From contig NC_080185.1 in assembly GCF_950295315.1 (NCBI RefSeq), positions 44,993,237 through 45,057,236 on the forward strand: a stretch of DNA of 64,000 bases. The letters are read 5' to 3'. The stretch comes from Erinaceus europaeus. Taxonomy: Eukaryota; Chordata; Mammalia; Eulipotyphla; Erinaceidae. The position numbers were made by a program, and so were the translations under genes. Below are positions 1-8,801 of this stretch, in pieces (position 1 is the stretch's first letter; every line of letters begins with the position of its first letter). The notes under the pieces were generated by a model. That model was not told where the DNA came from. It worked only from the letters and a program-made list of their open reading frames with translations, and did no database searches.

Positions 1-469
1 ACCTCTTTACTTTCACTGCTCTTTTTTTTCTCTTTTTTCTTCTTATCTTTCTTCCCCCTCTTTTGATTTCCAAATTCATTGACACTCCTTTGTGAATTAT
101 TTCGGGGGGTAAATCTGACTCAGACTGGATTCTCTCTTCTCTATTTCCGTTTCTCCTCTTGCTATCCCTAGAATTTACAGTGCATAGTAGATTTTCATAA
201 TTGTCTATTCTTGCTTTCCTTTTTTTCCTTTCTCTTTTTTCTTCCTTTGGATTTGTTTGCTATTTTTTTCTTGGACTGGAGGTGTTGTTTGGCTAACTGA
301 TATTGGTTGAACTGCATCAATCCTTGCTTAAGTTACTATTATTGTAATTTCTGAGGTTGGGTGACTACATTTGTCATAAAGGTATTTAATATAGTGTGTC
401 CTGTACTCAAAACACAACAACTGAAGAACCACAGAACAGAAAAATAAAAAGCAGATTAATAAAAAGAAA

Positions 470-1419
470 GTGGTTAAATCGATAGCAAATAAAACTGCTA
501 CCACAATGAATCAAGACAGAAGCCCAGAAGAAACTCCAAACCAGTCAGAAGCAACCATAGATAAGAAAAGTATGCAAGCAATAATAAACCTATTAATCAC
601 AGAAATAAAGACAACTATGGAGGAAAGGGCTATCAGAATTAGGGAAACGGCAGATGAGACCCTTAAGGAAAACACAAGATACCTCAAGGTAATTAGAGAA
701 CTGAAAACTGAAATAGCTGAACTAAAAGGTCAATTAGCAGAACAAGCTAATTTTATAACTGAACTGAAGAAACAATCTGAGGGAAGGGAAAGCAGACAAA
801 CAGAAGAATAAAACAGAATTAGCCTGACAGGATGAGCTAGAGAAAACAAAGAAAGAGGTAAAAGAGCTCAAAAAGAGATTAAGAGACACTGAAAACAACA
901 ACAGAGACATATGGGATGCTGTCAAAACAAGTAACATTCATATAATTGGCCTGCCAGAGGAAGAAAGAGAGGAAGGAGAAGTAAACACTCTAGAGGAAAT
1001 TATAGAAGAAAACTTCCAGACCTAAACAACAGAAAGGACATTAAGATTCAACAGACTCAGTCCCAATTAGAATCAACCCAGACCTGAAGATACCAAGACA
1101 CATCATAGTTACAACGAAAATAAGTAAGGATAAAGAAAGAGTCCTAAAGGCTAAAAGAGAAAAATAAAAAGTCACATACACGGGAAAACCCATAAGATTA
1201 TCAGCAGACTTCTCTCCTCAAACTCTAAAAGCCAGAAGAGAATGGCAAGACATCTATCGAGCCCTGAATGAAAAAGGATTTCAACGATGGATAATATTTT
1301 CTGCTAGACTTTCATTCAGACTACATGGAGAGATAAAAACCTTCACAGACAGACAACAGTTAAAGGAGGCAACCATCACCAAGCCTGTCCTGAAAGAGGT
1401 TCTAAAAGACCTCTTATAA
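470..1419 (+). pseudogene. LINE-1 ORF1 (RNA-binding chaperone), broken
   Basis: L1 ORF1p normally trimerises through a coiled coil and coats L1 RNA with an RRM and a C-terminal domain. Here an open stretch of 113 codons (470-811) holds the N-terminus and a charged, heptad-like coiled coil. The family-typical start is probably the ATG at 506, because the other copy begins with a similar MNxDxSPE peptide. After 811 the frame breaks. Translated pieces further on still resemble the RRM (near 930-1015) and the C-terminal domain (about 1100-1419, including an ARREWQDIYRAL-like peptide). Stops and small indels make it non-functional. Confidence 0.9.
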
Positions 1420-1477
1420 ACAAGAACATCACCATAATACTTGCCATATATTAGAGCAAATACAAAATTGTAGAATA

Positions 1478-2403
1478 ATGGCACTACAATACATTCAATC
1501 CATAATATCAATAAATGTCAGTGGCTTAAACTCACTCATCAAAAGGCACAGAGTGGGAGGGTGGATGAGAAAACACAACCCAACTATATGCTGCTTGCAA
1601 GAATCCCATCTGACCCAACAAGACAAACACAGGCTTAAAGTGAATGGATGGAAAACTATCCTACAGGCTAATGGACAACAAAAAAGGCAGGAACAGACAT
1701 TCTCATCTCTGACACAGTAGACTTTAAATTAAATAAAGTAACAAAAAATAGGCAAGTTGATTACATAATGATTAGAGGATCATTCATTGAAGAAGATTTA
1801 ACAATTCTTAACCGCTATGCACCCAATGAGGGACCATATAAATACATCAAACACCTACTGAAAATACTACAAAATGCATCAATAGTAATACAATAATAGT
1901 GGGAAACTTTAACATCATACTCTCACACTTAGAAGCAGAGAATCAACAAAGAATCAAGAAAATTAAATGAAGAGATGGACAGACTAGACCTCCTGTATTT
2001 TTCAGAGTTCTTCACCCCCAAAAAACTGGAGTACACATTCTTTTCAAATCCACACAGTGCCTACTCCAGGATAGACCACATGTTAGACCACAAAGACAGC
2101 ATCAACAAATTCAAGAGCATTGAAATCATCCCAAGTATCTTCTCAGACCACAATGGAGTAAAGCTAACATTTAAAAACAAACAGAAAATTACTAAAAGTC
2201 ACAAAATTTGGAAACTGAACAACATGCTGCTTAAGAACCAATGGGTCAGAGAGACACTCAAGCAAGAAATTCAAATGTTCCTGGAAACAAATGAAAATGA
2301 AGACACAAGCTATCAAAATATTTGGGATACAGCTAAAGCAGTACTGAGAGGGAAACTCACAGCCATACAATCACATATTAGAGAACAAGAAAAAGCTCAG
2401 ATA
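1478..2403 (+). pseudogene. LINE-1 ORF2 endonuclease domain, truncated
   Basis: ORF2p supplies the endonuclease and reverse transcriptase for retrotransposition. Open segments at 1478-1720 and 1975-2433 carry the apurinic-endonuclease-like N-terminus: a SGLNSLIKRHR-type start, the ICCLQESHL motif with the catalytic Glu, then SRIDHML and IFSDHNGVKLTF, the conserved Asp-His region. At least one frameshift lies between 1700 and 1975. No reverse transcriptase is present because the copy ends at the inversion point near 2403. Confidence 0.9.
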
Positions 2404-2628
2404 AACAACTTTACTGCATTTCAATGCTCTTGAATTTGTTGATGCTGTCTTTCTGACCTAACAGGTGGTCTATCCTTGAGTATGTGTTGTGTGGATTTGA
2501 AAAGAATGTGTATTCAAGTTTTTTGGGGTGAAGACCTCTGAAAATGTCCAAGAGATCTAGTGTGTCCATCTCTTCATTTAATTCTCTTGTTTCTTTGTTG
2601 ATTCTTTGCTTTGTTGATCTAAGTGTGA

Positions 2629-3641
2629 CATCTACTGTGCAACTCAGGCATCCAAGTTCGACATCCTCGAGGAAACACTCACGAAAGACATGTCTCTGAT
2701 ATCTGATTACTGTAAAAAATGGCGACTAATCCCTAGCACTGCTAAAATCATCTGTTTTCCATCTACACCATGCCTCGGCCTCGCGTGAGCTTAATGTGCA
2801 GCTTGGCGATACGAGAATCCGGCATGAAGCCCAGCCAGTCTATCTTGGTGTTACTCTCGATTGTACTCTGTCATTTCACAAACATCTCATAAAAACTGCA
2901 GCAAAGGTGGGCGCGAGGAATAACATCATTGCAAGACTGGCCAGCTCCTCATGGGGTGTGAGTGCTTCCACACTACGATCATCCTCTCTGGCATTATGCT
3001 ATTCCACTGCAGAATACTGTGCCCCAGTATGGTTCTGTAGCCCCCATGTCCACTTGGTCGATTCCAAATTATATTCCGCCATGAGGATAATTTCTGGAAC
3101 CATCCGTTCCACCCTGGTTCCATGGCTGCCAGTTCTTAGCAACATCGCCCCGCCAGATATTCGTCAGGATGCGGCATCATCTAAGTTCATTTCCCACGTC
3201 TACGCTCGACTGGACCTGCCAATATACGCGGATATCTTTGCCCACCCTGTTCAACACTTGACGTCTCGTCACCCAATCTGGTCCCCTACGCCTACACTGA
3301 ACTTCTCTGTTCCAGTCTCTTGGAAACAGAGCTGGCAGTCAGCTGAGGTAAAGAACAAACACCTCATCACAGACCCCTGCAAGCATCAACCCAGCTTTGA
3401 CCTAGCACGTTATGATTGGGCTCTCCTCAATCACTATCAAACAGGCCATGGCCGGTGCACCGCTATTTTCCACCGATGGGGAGCCAGAGACGACCCGAAC
3501 TGCCCCTGCGGCTACAGACAGACTATGACCCACATAGTCAATGACTGCCACCTCTTCAGATTCAAAGGAGGTCTCGAAACTTTACATCAGGCTCAACCTG
3601 ATGCTGTTGACTGGCTACGGAAGAAGGGCAAACGCTAGAAG
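2629..3641 (+). mobile_element. Non-L1 LINE, 5'-truncated 3' end (Jockey/CR1-like)
   Basis: This roughly 1-kb insert is flanked by the 8-bp direct repeat AAGTGTGA (2621-2628 and 3642-3649), and the interrupted L1 sequence resumes cleanly on both sides. It is more GC- and CpG-rich than its surroundings. It starts just downstream of where the catalytic YADD-type motif of the reverse transcriptase should be and ends three bases after the stop codon, with no poly(A). The protein style is that of LINEs common in arthropods and other invertebrates, not L1, L2 or BovB. The exact clade cannot be fixed from sequence reading alone. Confidence 0.8.
2630..3638 (+). pseudogene. Non-L1 LINE ORF2 C-terminal part (RT thumb, CCHC-like knuckle)
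   Basis: Positions 2796-3638 form an uninterrupted 280-codon frame. Residues 16-22 read YLGVTLD, a hallmark just after the palm domain of many non-LTR reverse transcriptases. A hydrophobic region follows with AEYCAPVW (about residues 72-79) and PWLPVLSNIAPP. At 236-251 is a zinc-knuckle-like motif, CPCGYRQTMTHIVNDC, typical of the ends of such ORFs. Upstream, 2630-2740 continues the homologous protein in another frame (a DYCKKWRL-like peptide), so there is one frame break between about 2740 and 2765. Otherwise it is remarkably intact. A domesticated gene is possible but unsupported, since no promoter or start is apparent. Confidence 0.82.
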
Positions 3642-3713
3642 AAGTGTGAGAGTGGGGTGTTAAAGTCTCCCACTATTATTGTATTGCTATTGATATATTT
3701 TTGGCTTTTCCGG

Positions 3714-3723
3714 AAGATGGCGG
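3714..3723 (+). promoter_or_regulatory. YY1-like site at LINE-1 5' end
   Basis: AAGATGGCGG, the core of a YY1 site, lies within about 20 bases of the element's 5' end. The same sequence lies at the 5' end of the minus-strand L1 (12821-12830). Human L1 has a YY1 site in the same place that positions transcription start, so the role here is by analogy. Confidence 0.55.
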
Positions 3724-4072
3724 ACTGAGAAGCTGCTAGTGGCTTGAGCTCTGACCACATCGACTGGAAACGGTAGGATTTTCTGCCTTTAGTAGGCCAG
3801 TCAATAAGGGGTCCTAGCGGTGACACCAAGGAGGTGACTGTAACTTAATTTGGGTTAGAAAATAGAGTAAAAAGAAAGGGAAAATTTTTTCTTTTAAATT
3901 ATTATTCCCAAAGCACACCACCCCCATAACCAGTCCCTGGGGACCAGAGATCTGCTCCTAGCAGGCTTCCCTGCTGAGCTTCTTTCTTTACCAAGATTCC
4001 TGTCCCACCAGGGGGTGTCATTCATTCTAAGTCTATTCCCTTCTGAAACCTTTGGCCTTTTTTATTTCTAAG

Positions 4073-5260
4073 TAGTCAACCAGCTGCCTCTGCTCAGGGG
4101 GCCTGAGGCAATCTGGATCCATCCAAGCTGAAGACAGGACAGGTTATTTGCTCTGTTCTATTTTATTATTAATACAAGATAAATGTGTACCCCTTTCCCC
4201 CTCTCCTTCAGGTTGACCAGAATTAACTCTTAGTGTATTTTCCATTGCTAGCGGACCGGGTGTCTTATTCACTGCCAAAATAACTTGTCTCACTTTTACT
4301 ATTTCCCCTACCCATTCTCCCCCCCCCCACTGCATAGCTAATTAAATAATAATAAATAAATAAATTAAAAACTTTCCTTTCACTGCTCTTTTTTTACTGT
4401 TCTTTTTCTTATCTTTTTCTTTTTTCCCTCTCTTTTTTTCTTCTTTTTCTCATTCTTGTGATCCTTTCTTCCTTAATCCTTCAGCTTTCTGAATTCACTG
4501 ATACACGTTTGTGAATTATTTTGGGGAAGAAATCTGACTCAGAGTGGACTCTCTCTGCGTGTATCTCTGCTCAACTTCCCTTTCTCCTTTAGCTATCCCT
4601 AGAATATACAGTGGATAGTAGATTTGCATAACTGTCTATTCCTTCTATTCTTGTCTAGTCCTGAGGGTTTTTTTCTTTCTTTCTTAACAATCAGCTGCCT
4701 CTGCTCAGGAGGCTTGAGGCAATCTGGGACAGATTTTTTTTTACCCTGCTCTATTTTATTATTAATATTATATAAAGTCATATATCTCCCCCCCTCCTTT
4801 AGGTTGACTAGAATTAACTCTTAGGGTATCTTTCATTGCTAGGGTAGTGGGCATCTTATCTATTGTGAGAGGAACTTGTCTTGTTACTCCTACCTCCTCT
4901 ACAGACTCTCCCTTCTTCCTCCTCCTAGATAATTAAAAATAAATAAATAAATAAAATAAAAAATAAAGTAATCAATTAAAAAACTTTCCTTTCACTGCTC
5001 TTTAATTACAGCTCTTTTTCTTATCTTTTCTCTTTTCTCTCTCGTTTCTCTCTCTCTCTTTTTTTAAATCTTGTCATACATTTCTTCCTTCCTTCTTCTT
5101 TGTCTTTCTGAATTTGTGAATTATTTGGGGGAAGAAATCTGACTCAGAGTGGACTCTCTATGTGTGTATCTCTGCTCTATTTCCCTTTCTCCTCTTGCTG
5201 CCCCTATAATATACAGTGGATAGTAGATTTGCATAACTGTCTATTCTTGCTATCCCTTCT
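4073..5260 (+). repeat. Two tandem ~610-bp LINE-1 5'UTR units
   Basis: CAGCTGCCTCTGCTCA recurs at 4081 and 4691. The blocks that follow (the pyrimidine-rich TTTCCTTTCACTGCTCTTT stretch, then GACTCAGAGTGGACTCTCT, then ACAGTGGATAGTAGATTTGC) recur with the same spacing. The arrangement resembles monomeric 5'UTR promoters of rodent L1. Confidence 0.8.
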
Positions 5261-5577
5261 TTCCTTTCTCTTTCTTCTTCACTTGGACTTGGTTGCTATT
5301 TTTTCAGGGACTGGAGACATTGTTTGGCTAATTGGTAGTGATTAAACTGCTTCAATACTTGCTTCAGTTACTATTGATATATTTTTGAAGTTCTTTGAGT
5401 AGGTGCTTGATGTGTTTAGATGGCCCCTCGTTGGGTGCATAGATGTTAATAATTGTTAAGTCTTCTTGGCTGATTGATCCTCTAATCATTATGTAATGAC
5501 CTGGCCTATCTTTCATTACTTTATTTAATTTAAAGTCTATTTTGTCAGAGATGAGAATGGTTGTTCCTGCCTTGAAT

Positions 5578-5735
5578 CCATACTCACAGAAGGTTAAAGA
5601 ATAGGAAAGCTATGAGGTGAGGGGATGGGATACAGAGTTATGCTAGTGAGAATTGTGTGAAGATTTCCCCTCTTATCCTATGGTTCAGTCAATGTTTTTT
5701 TATAAACAAAAAAATCAAATAAGAAAATTCCTCTG
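5578..5735 (+). mobile_element. LR repeat, 3' tail fragment
   Basis: It contains the LR end signature: CATACTCACAGAAGGTTAAA, a GGATGGGATACAGAGTT-like stretch, then a TATCCTATGG and TTTATAAA tail. It is severely 5'-truncated. Confidence 0.75.
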
Positions 5736-5780
5736 AATTATAAAAAAAAGAGTAAACAGAGTCATTTTATCATCACTCTT

Positions 5781-6127
5781 TTTTTTTTTCCCCTCCAGGA
5801 TTATTTCTGAGGCTTGGTGCCTGCACCAGGAATCCACTGCTCCTGGAGGCCATTTTTTCCCTTTTGTTACCCTGGTTGTTTTACCATTGTTATGGTTATT
5901 ATTATCATCGTAGTCATCGATGTCATTGTTGCTGGACAGGACAGAGAGAAATAGAGAGAGGAGGGGAAGACAGAGGGGGAGAGAAAGATAAACACCTGCA
6001 GACCTGCTTTACCACCTGTGAAGCAACTTCCTTGCAGGTGGGAGGCCGGGGGCATAAACCGGGATCCTTTTGCAGGTCCGCAGCTTTGTACCATGTGCGC
6101 TTAACCCGCTGCACTACTGCCCTACCC
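5781..6127 (-). mobile_element. tRNA-derived SINE type 1, full length with 3' module
   Basis: Minus strand. The order is tRNA-like head (near 6127), CCTGCAAGGAAG-type body, CAA/GAC-rich tract and a 3' module reading GGCCTCCAGGAGCAGTGGATTC on the SINE strand. A perfect 12-bp target-site duplication, ATCATCACTCTT, lies at 5769-5780 and 6128-6139. Transcription would use internal A and B boxes in the head. Confidence 0.92.
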
Positions 6128-6209
6128 ATCATCACTCTTAAAGGTGTTTAGACCATACACTTCAATGGTAGGATATAGACAAATCATTCTTTAAAAAAGT
6201 AGTCACTCC

Positions 6210-6762
6210 TTCTTTTGGCAGATGACCTCAACAGTGTATCTTGGAGCCTTACCTCTCCAGAGTTCTAGCCTAATAGGGAAAAATAGAAATAGGCTGGGGT
6301 ATGGGTAGACCTGCCAATGCTCCTGTACAGCAGAGAAGCTATTACAGAAGCTAGAACTCTCACTTTCTGCACTCCCAAAACAATCTTGATCCATACTCTC
6401 AGTGTGTGAGAAGTGATAGGAGGAAGAGGGTAAGAGGGCTCTGAACTCCAACTCCATCAGCACCCGGAAAGAGAGGAAGGAAAAGGAGAGGGAGATTTGG
6501 ATGTAGTATTAGGGTCATGAGTGGCTTGGAGGGGAAGAGAGAAATGGACCTGGAAGAAAAAGGGGGCAAATATGTACAAATGTAGACAGATAGTTGTAGA
6601 GATGATGGTTGGCCCATGTCTACAACCTTTGGAGAACAGTGGTGTCTTGCAGTGGGGAGACTGGGGATAGAGAACTCTGGTGGTGGGAACAGTGTGGAAT
6701 TCTACCCCTGTTGACATATAATTTTAAGTCAATACTAAATCACTCATAAAATTTAAAAAGAG
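6210..6762 (+). mobile_element. LR repeat, variant with alternative 3' end
   Basis: The first 200 bases match the LR 3' region (CTCTCCAGAGTTCTAGCC, AGAAGCTATTACAGAAGC). The 3' half is a variant shared with 28250-28566 and 51080-51385, ending in GTTGACATATAATTTTAAG and an AATAAAATTT-like tail. It is flanked by the 11-bp duplication GTAGTCACTCC (6199-6209, 6763-6773). Confidence 0.88.
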
Positions 6763-6773
6763 GTAGTCACTCC

Positions 6774-7796
6774 ATTTCCACAGCTGGATTATACATTTGT
6801 TTAGTTGATGTTTGATCTATAAAGTTACAGCTCTTTCAAGCACAGTCTGACCTGTGTTTGCCCAATTTCATACATTTTGAAAGTTACGGTCTTCTAATCA
6901 GTTAATTATCACCCCATTTGGGTCATAAATATTAGGCAGAAATTCCAGAAAGTTTCACTTGTTTGATCTGCCTTGTGTCCTAACCATATATAATTGCCTA
7001 TCATCTTTGAACCAAGTACTTTAACTGGGATGACAGGGCCTATTTTTCAACATATGAATCATAATACCTTTATGCAGAAAGAACTATCAATCTGCTTTAC
7101 TCAGAATCTGGCTCTAGTCCTGGCAGGGAATTAGACAGCTTCATGAACTCCTTTTTATTACACTAAGTATCTATACAATGACTAGCCCCATTCAATCAAT
7201 GTATTGACAGTATATAATGGTGGTTTGTTGGGCCTTTGGTTAAACTCCAATCTGTGTACTCATCCAATCTGTTTATTCATAGATTCCCAAATGGCTGGTG
7301 AAAATTACATGTTCTGCTACTTATTACCTTTGTGATTTTAGACAAAGCAATTTACTTCTCTGAGCCTTAAACCTCAATCTCTAATGCAGACCTACTATTG
7401 TAATGGGCTTATGAATTGCAAAACCATATGCAAATATATGCTTTTCATAATCTCCTGAACTCTTTTAATATTAAAAATATTTCTAAATGCTGCAAACAAT
7501 TCCACCATGCTGCACCTGATAAGGCACCTTTGATCATCTTTATGATTCACTGTGATAAATTTCATTTTGTGCTTGCTAGTTTATTTAATGTGCGTTGTTT
7601 TAACTAAAGATGATTCTTACACATACAAGGATCAACATTGTGAGAGTATCTCTGTGTATTTCAACATAAATCTAAAAGCAGGTAGATGTGGGAAAATCTT
7701 GGAAATGAACAGTCTCCTGGCATTTTTAGGTATAGTGTTAAATTCTTTGTAGATGGTTCATTTATTTAATCATATTAGGTTTGAAATGAATAGATG
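6774..7796. other. Unique AT-rich DNA
   Basis: About 1 kb with no repeat, exon or regulatory motif that I recognise. Open frames are short and have no coding character. Confidence 0.6.
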
Positions 7797-8012
7797 GGGA
7801 CCAGGTGGTGGCGCACCAAGTTGAGCACATATGTTACAATGTGCAAGGACCTGGGTTCGAGACCTTGGTCCCCACCTGTAGGGGGAAAGCTTTGCAAGCT
7901 GTGAAGCCGTGTTGCAGGTGTTTCTCTGTCTCTCTCCCTCTCTATCACCCCTTTCCCTCTCAATTTATGACTGCCTGTATCCAATAAATAAAAATAGTAA
8001 AAAATAATTTTA
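7797..8012 (+). mobile_element. tRNA-derived SINE type 2
   Basis: The head reads GGGGACCAGGTGGTGGCGCA. The B-box-like GGTTCGAGACC is at about 7853, then CCCACCTGTAGGGGGAAAGC, a CT-rich stretch and an AATAAATAAA tail. The tail of a type 1 SINE (ACAACAAGGGCAACAAAAGG, 8027-8046) follows directly, so this is a composite of two insertions. Confidence 0.88.
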
Positions 8013-8075
8013 AAAAGATTAATGGACAACAAGGGCAACAAAAGGGAAAATGAATAAATAAATATATTTTTAAAT

Positions 8076-8570
8076 ATTTCAAAAAAAGAAAGTAATATAT
8101 GTTTATTCATAACAAAAGAAAGAACTATTCCTTTAATAAACACACCTCGAAATCTTTTCACTCCTCTGGGAAGAATGCACAGGCTTTACTCCTTATTATG
8201 CCCACCAATCACCCTTCATTTCTATTAGTATTTATCACCAAACATTAACATATGATGTACCAATCACTGTATTAAATTTTACAGAAAGGAAATGAATAAA
8301 TTAGTAATGCATACATGCAAAAATCTTAGATTTATCTATCCAAAGTTTGTTATTGCGTTGTTAGTCCATCAAAATGAATTCAATGATTAAATTTCATTTT
8401 GGCAATGCCTTTATGTTTCGTTGTATTCTCCATTTTTAATTCTTGATTTTACCTTACTTGCTCCTCATTGTCAGAAAGAAAAGAAAAGGAATCGATTTAA
8501 ATGAGTGCATATTAGAAACACAATCTATATTGGATGGCGGGAAGACAAAAAGCATGGGAAAAAAAGGCAC
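8076..8570. other. Unique AT-rich DNA
   Basis: I see no element. The stretch around 8215-8290 weakly resembles an ancient mammalian repeat (accATTAACATATGATGTACCAATCACTGT-type wording) but is too diverged to name. Confidence 0.4.
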
Positions 8571-8801
8571 AGTCTTTTCTTTTTAATTTATTTATCCCCA
8601 TTTGTTGCCCATGTTGCGTTATTGTTGTGATTATTGTCGTCGTTGTTGGATAGGACAGAGAGAAATGGAGAGAGGAGGGGAAGACAGAGAGGGGGAGAAA
8701 AAGATAAGACACCTGCAGATGTACTTCACCGCTTGTGAAGCAACTCCACTGCAGGTGGGGAGCCGGGGCTCAAACCGATATCCTTCCGCCTGACCTCCAT
8801 T
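8571..8801 (-). mobile_element. tRNA-derived SINE type 1, head partly deleted
   Basis: The CAA-rich tract and body are intact on the minus strand. Sequence passes from CGATATCCTTCC directly to GCCTGACC, skipping about 50 bases of the tRNA-like head. It abuts the truncated 3' end of the L1 that follows. Confidence 0.82.

Larger units (their letters stand above)
1..2403 (+). mobile_element. LINE-1 copy, 5'UTR to ORF2 endonuclease
   Basis: Positions 1-465 match the downstream unit of the L1 5'UTR seen at 4980-5370. ORF1 follows at about 470-1419 and the start of ORF2 at 1478. The copy enters the window already inside its 5'UTR and stops at about 2403, where sequence flips to the antisense strand of the same endonuclease region. 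Reading frames are interrupted, so this is a dead copy. It is the same lineage as the L1 at 8802-12849, judged by the shared ORF1 N-terminus. Confidence 0.93.
3704..5370 (+). mobile_element. Isolated LINE-1 5'UTR insertion
   Basis: The segment starts at the L1 5' end (CCGGAAGATGGCGGACTGAG at 3710-3729, also found at the 5' end of the L1 at 12849) and runs through two roughly 610-bp 5'UTR units. It stops before ORF1 with no poly(A). It is bordered by the perfect 17-bp repeat CTATTGATATATTTTTG (3687-3703 and 5371-5387). The L1 5'UTR itself contains CTATT at the stop point, so internal priming by microhomology is a plausible origin. Confidence 0.8.
2404..5577 (-). mobile_element. LINE-1 ORF2 fragment, split by two insertions
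   Basis: Read on the minus strand, segments 5371-5577, 3642-3703 and 2404-2628 join into about 490 bases of the L1 ORF2 endonuclease region that is also present at 1690-2135 on the plus strand. The gaps are filled by the foreign LINE at 2629-3641 and the 5'UTR insert at 3704-5370. Each gap is bordered by direct repeats, which shows that the L1 fragment was the older target. Confidence 0.85.

Noticed and set aside
2629..3641. Assembly contamination for the foreign LINE
   Set aside because: Sequence of the interrupted L1 resumes on both sides with a clean 8-bp duplication, which is expected of insertion and not of contamination. It is not fully excluded and is listed as a check.
1..5577. Twin-priming inversion of one L1 as the explanation for the opposite orientations at 2403
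   Set aside because: Both orientations contain the same endonuclease segment (1690-2135 and the 2404-5577 pieces). Twin priming inverts a different, non-overlapping part, so two copies or a duplication are needed.
5864..6151. Frames of 70-95 codons in SINEs here and at 8602, 13134, 18203, 20140, 26537, 27853, 36654 and 38550
   Set aside because: The same peptide strings recur wherever a type 1 SINE occurs, on both strands. They are translations of SINE sequence.
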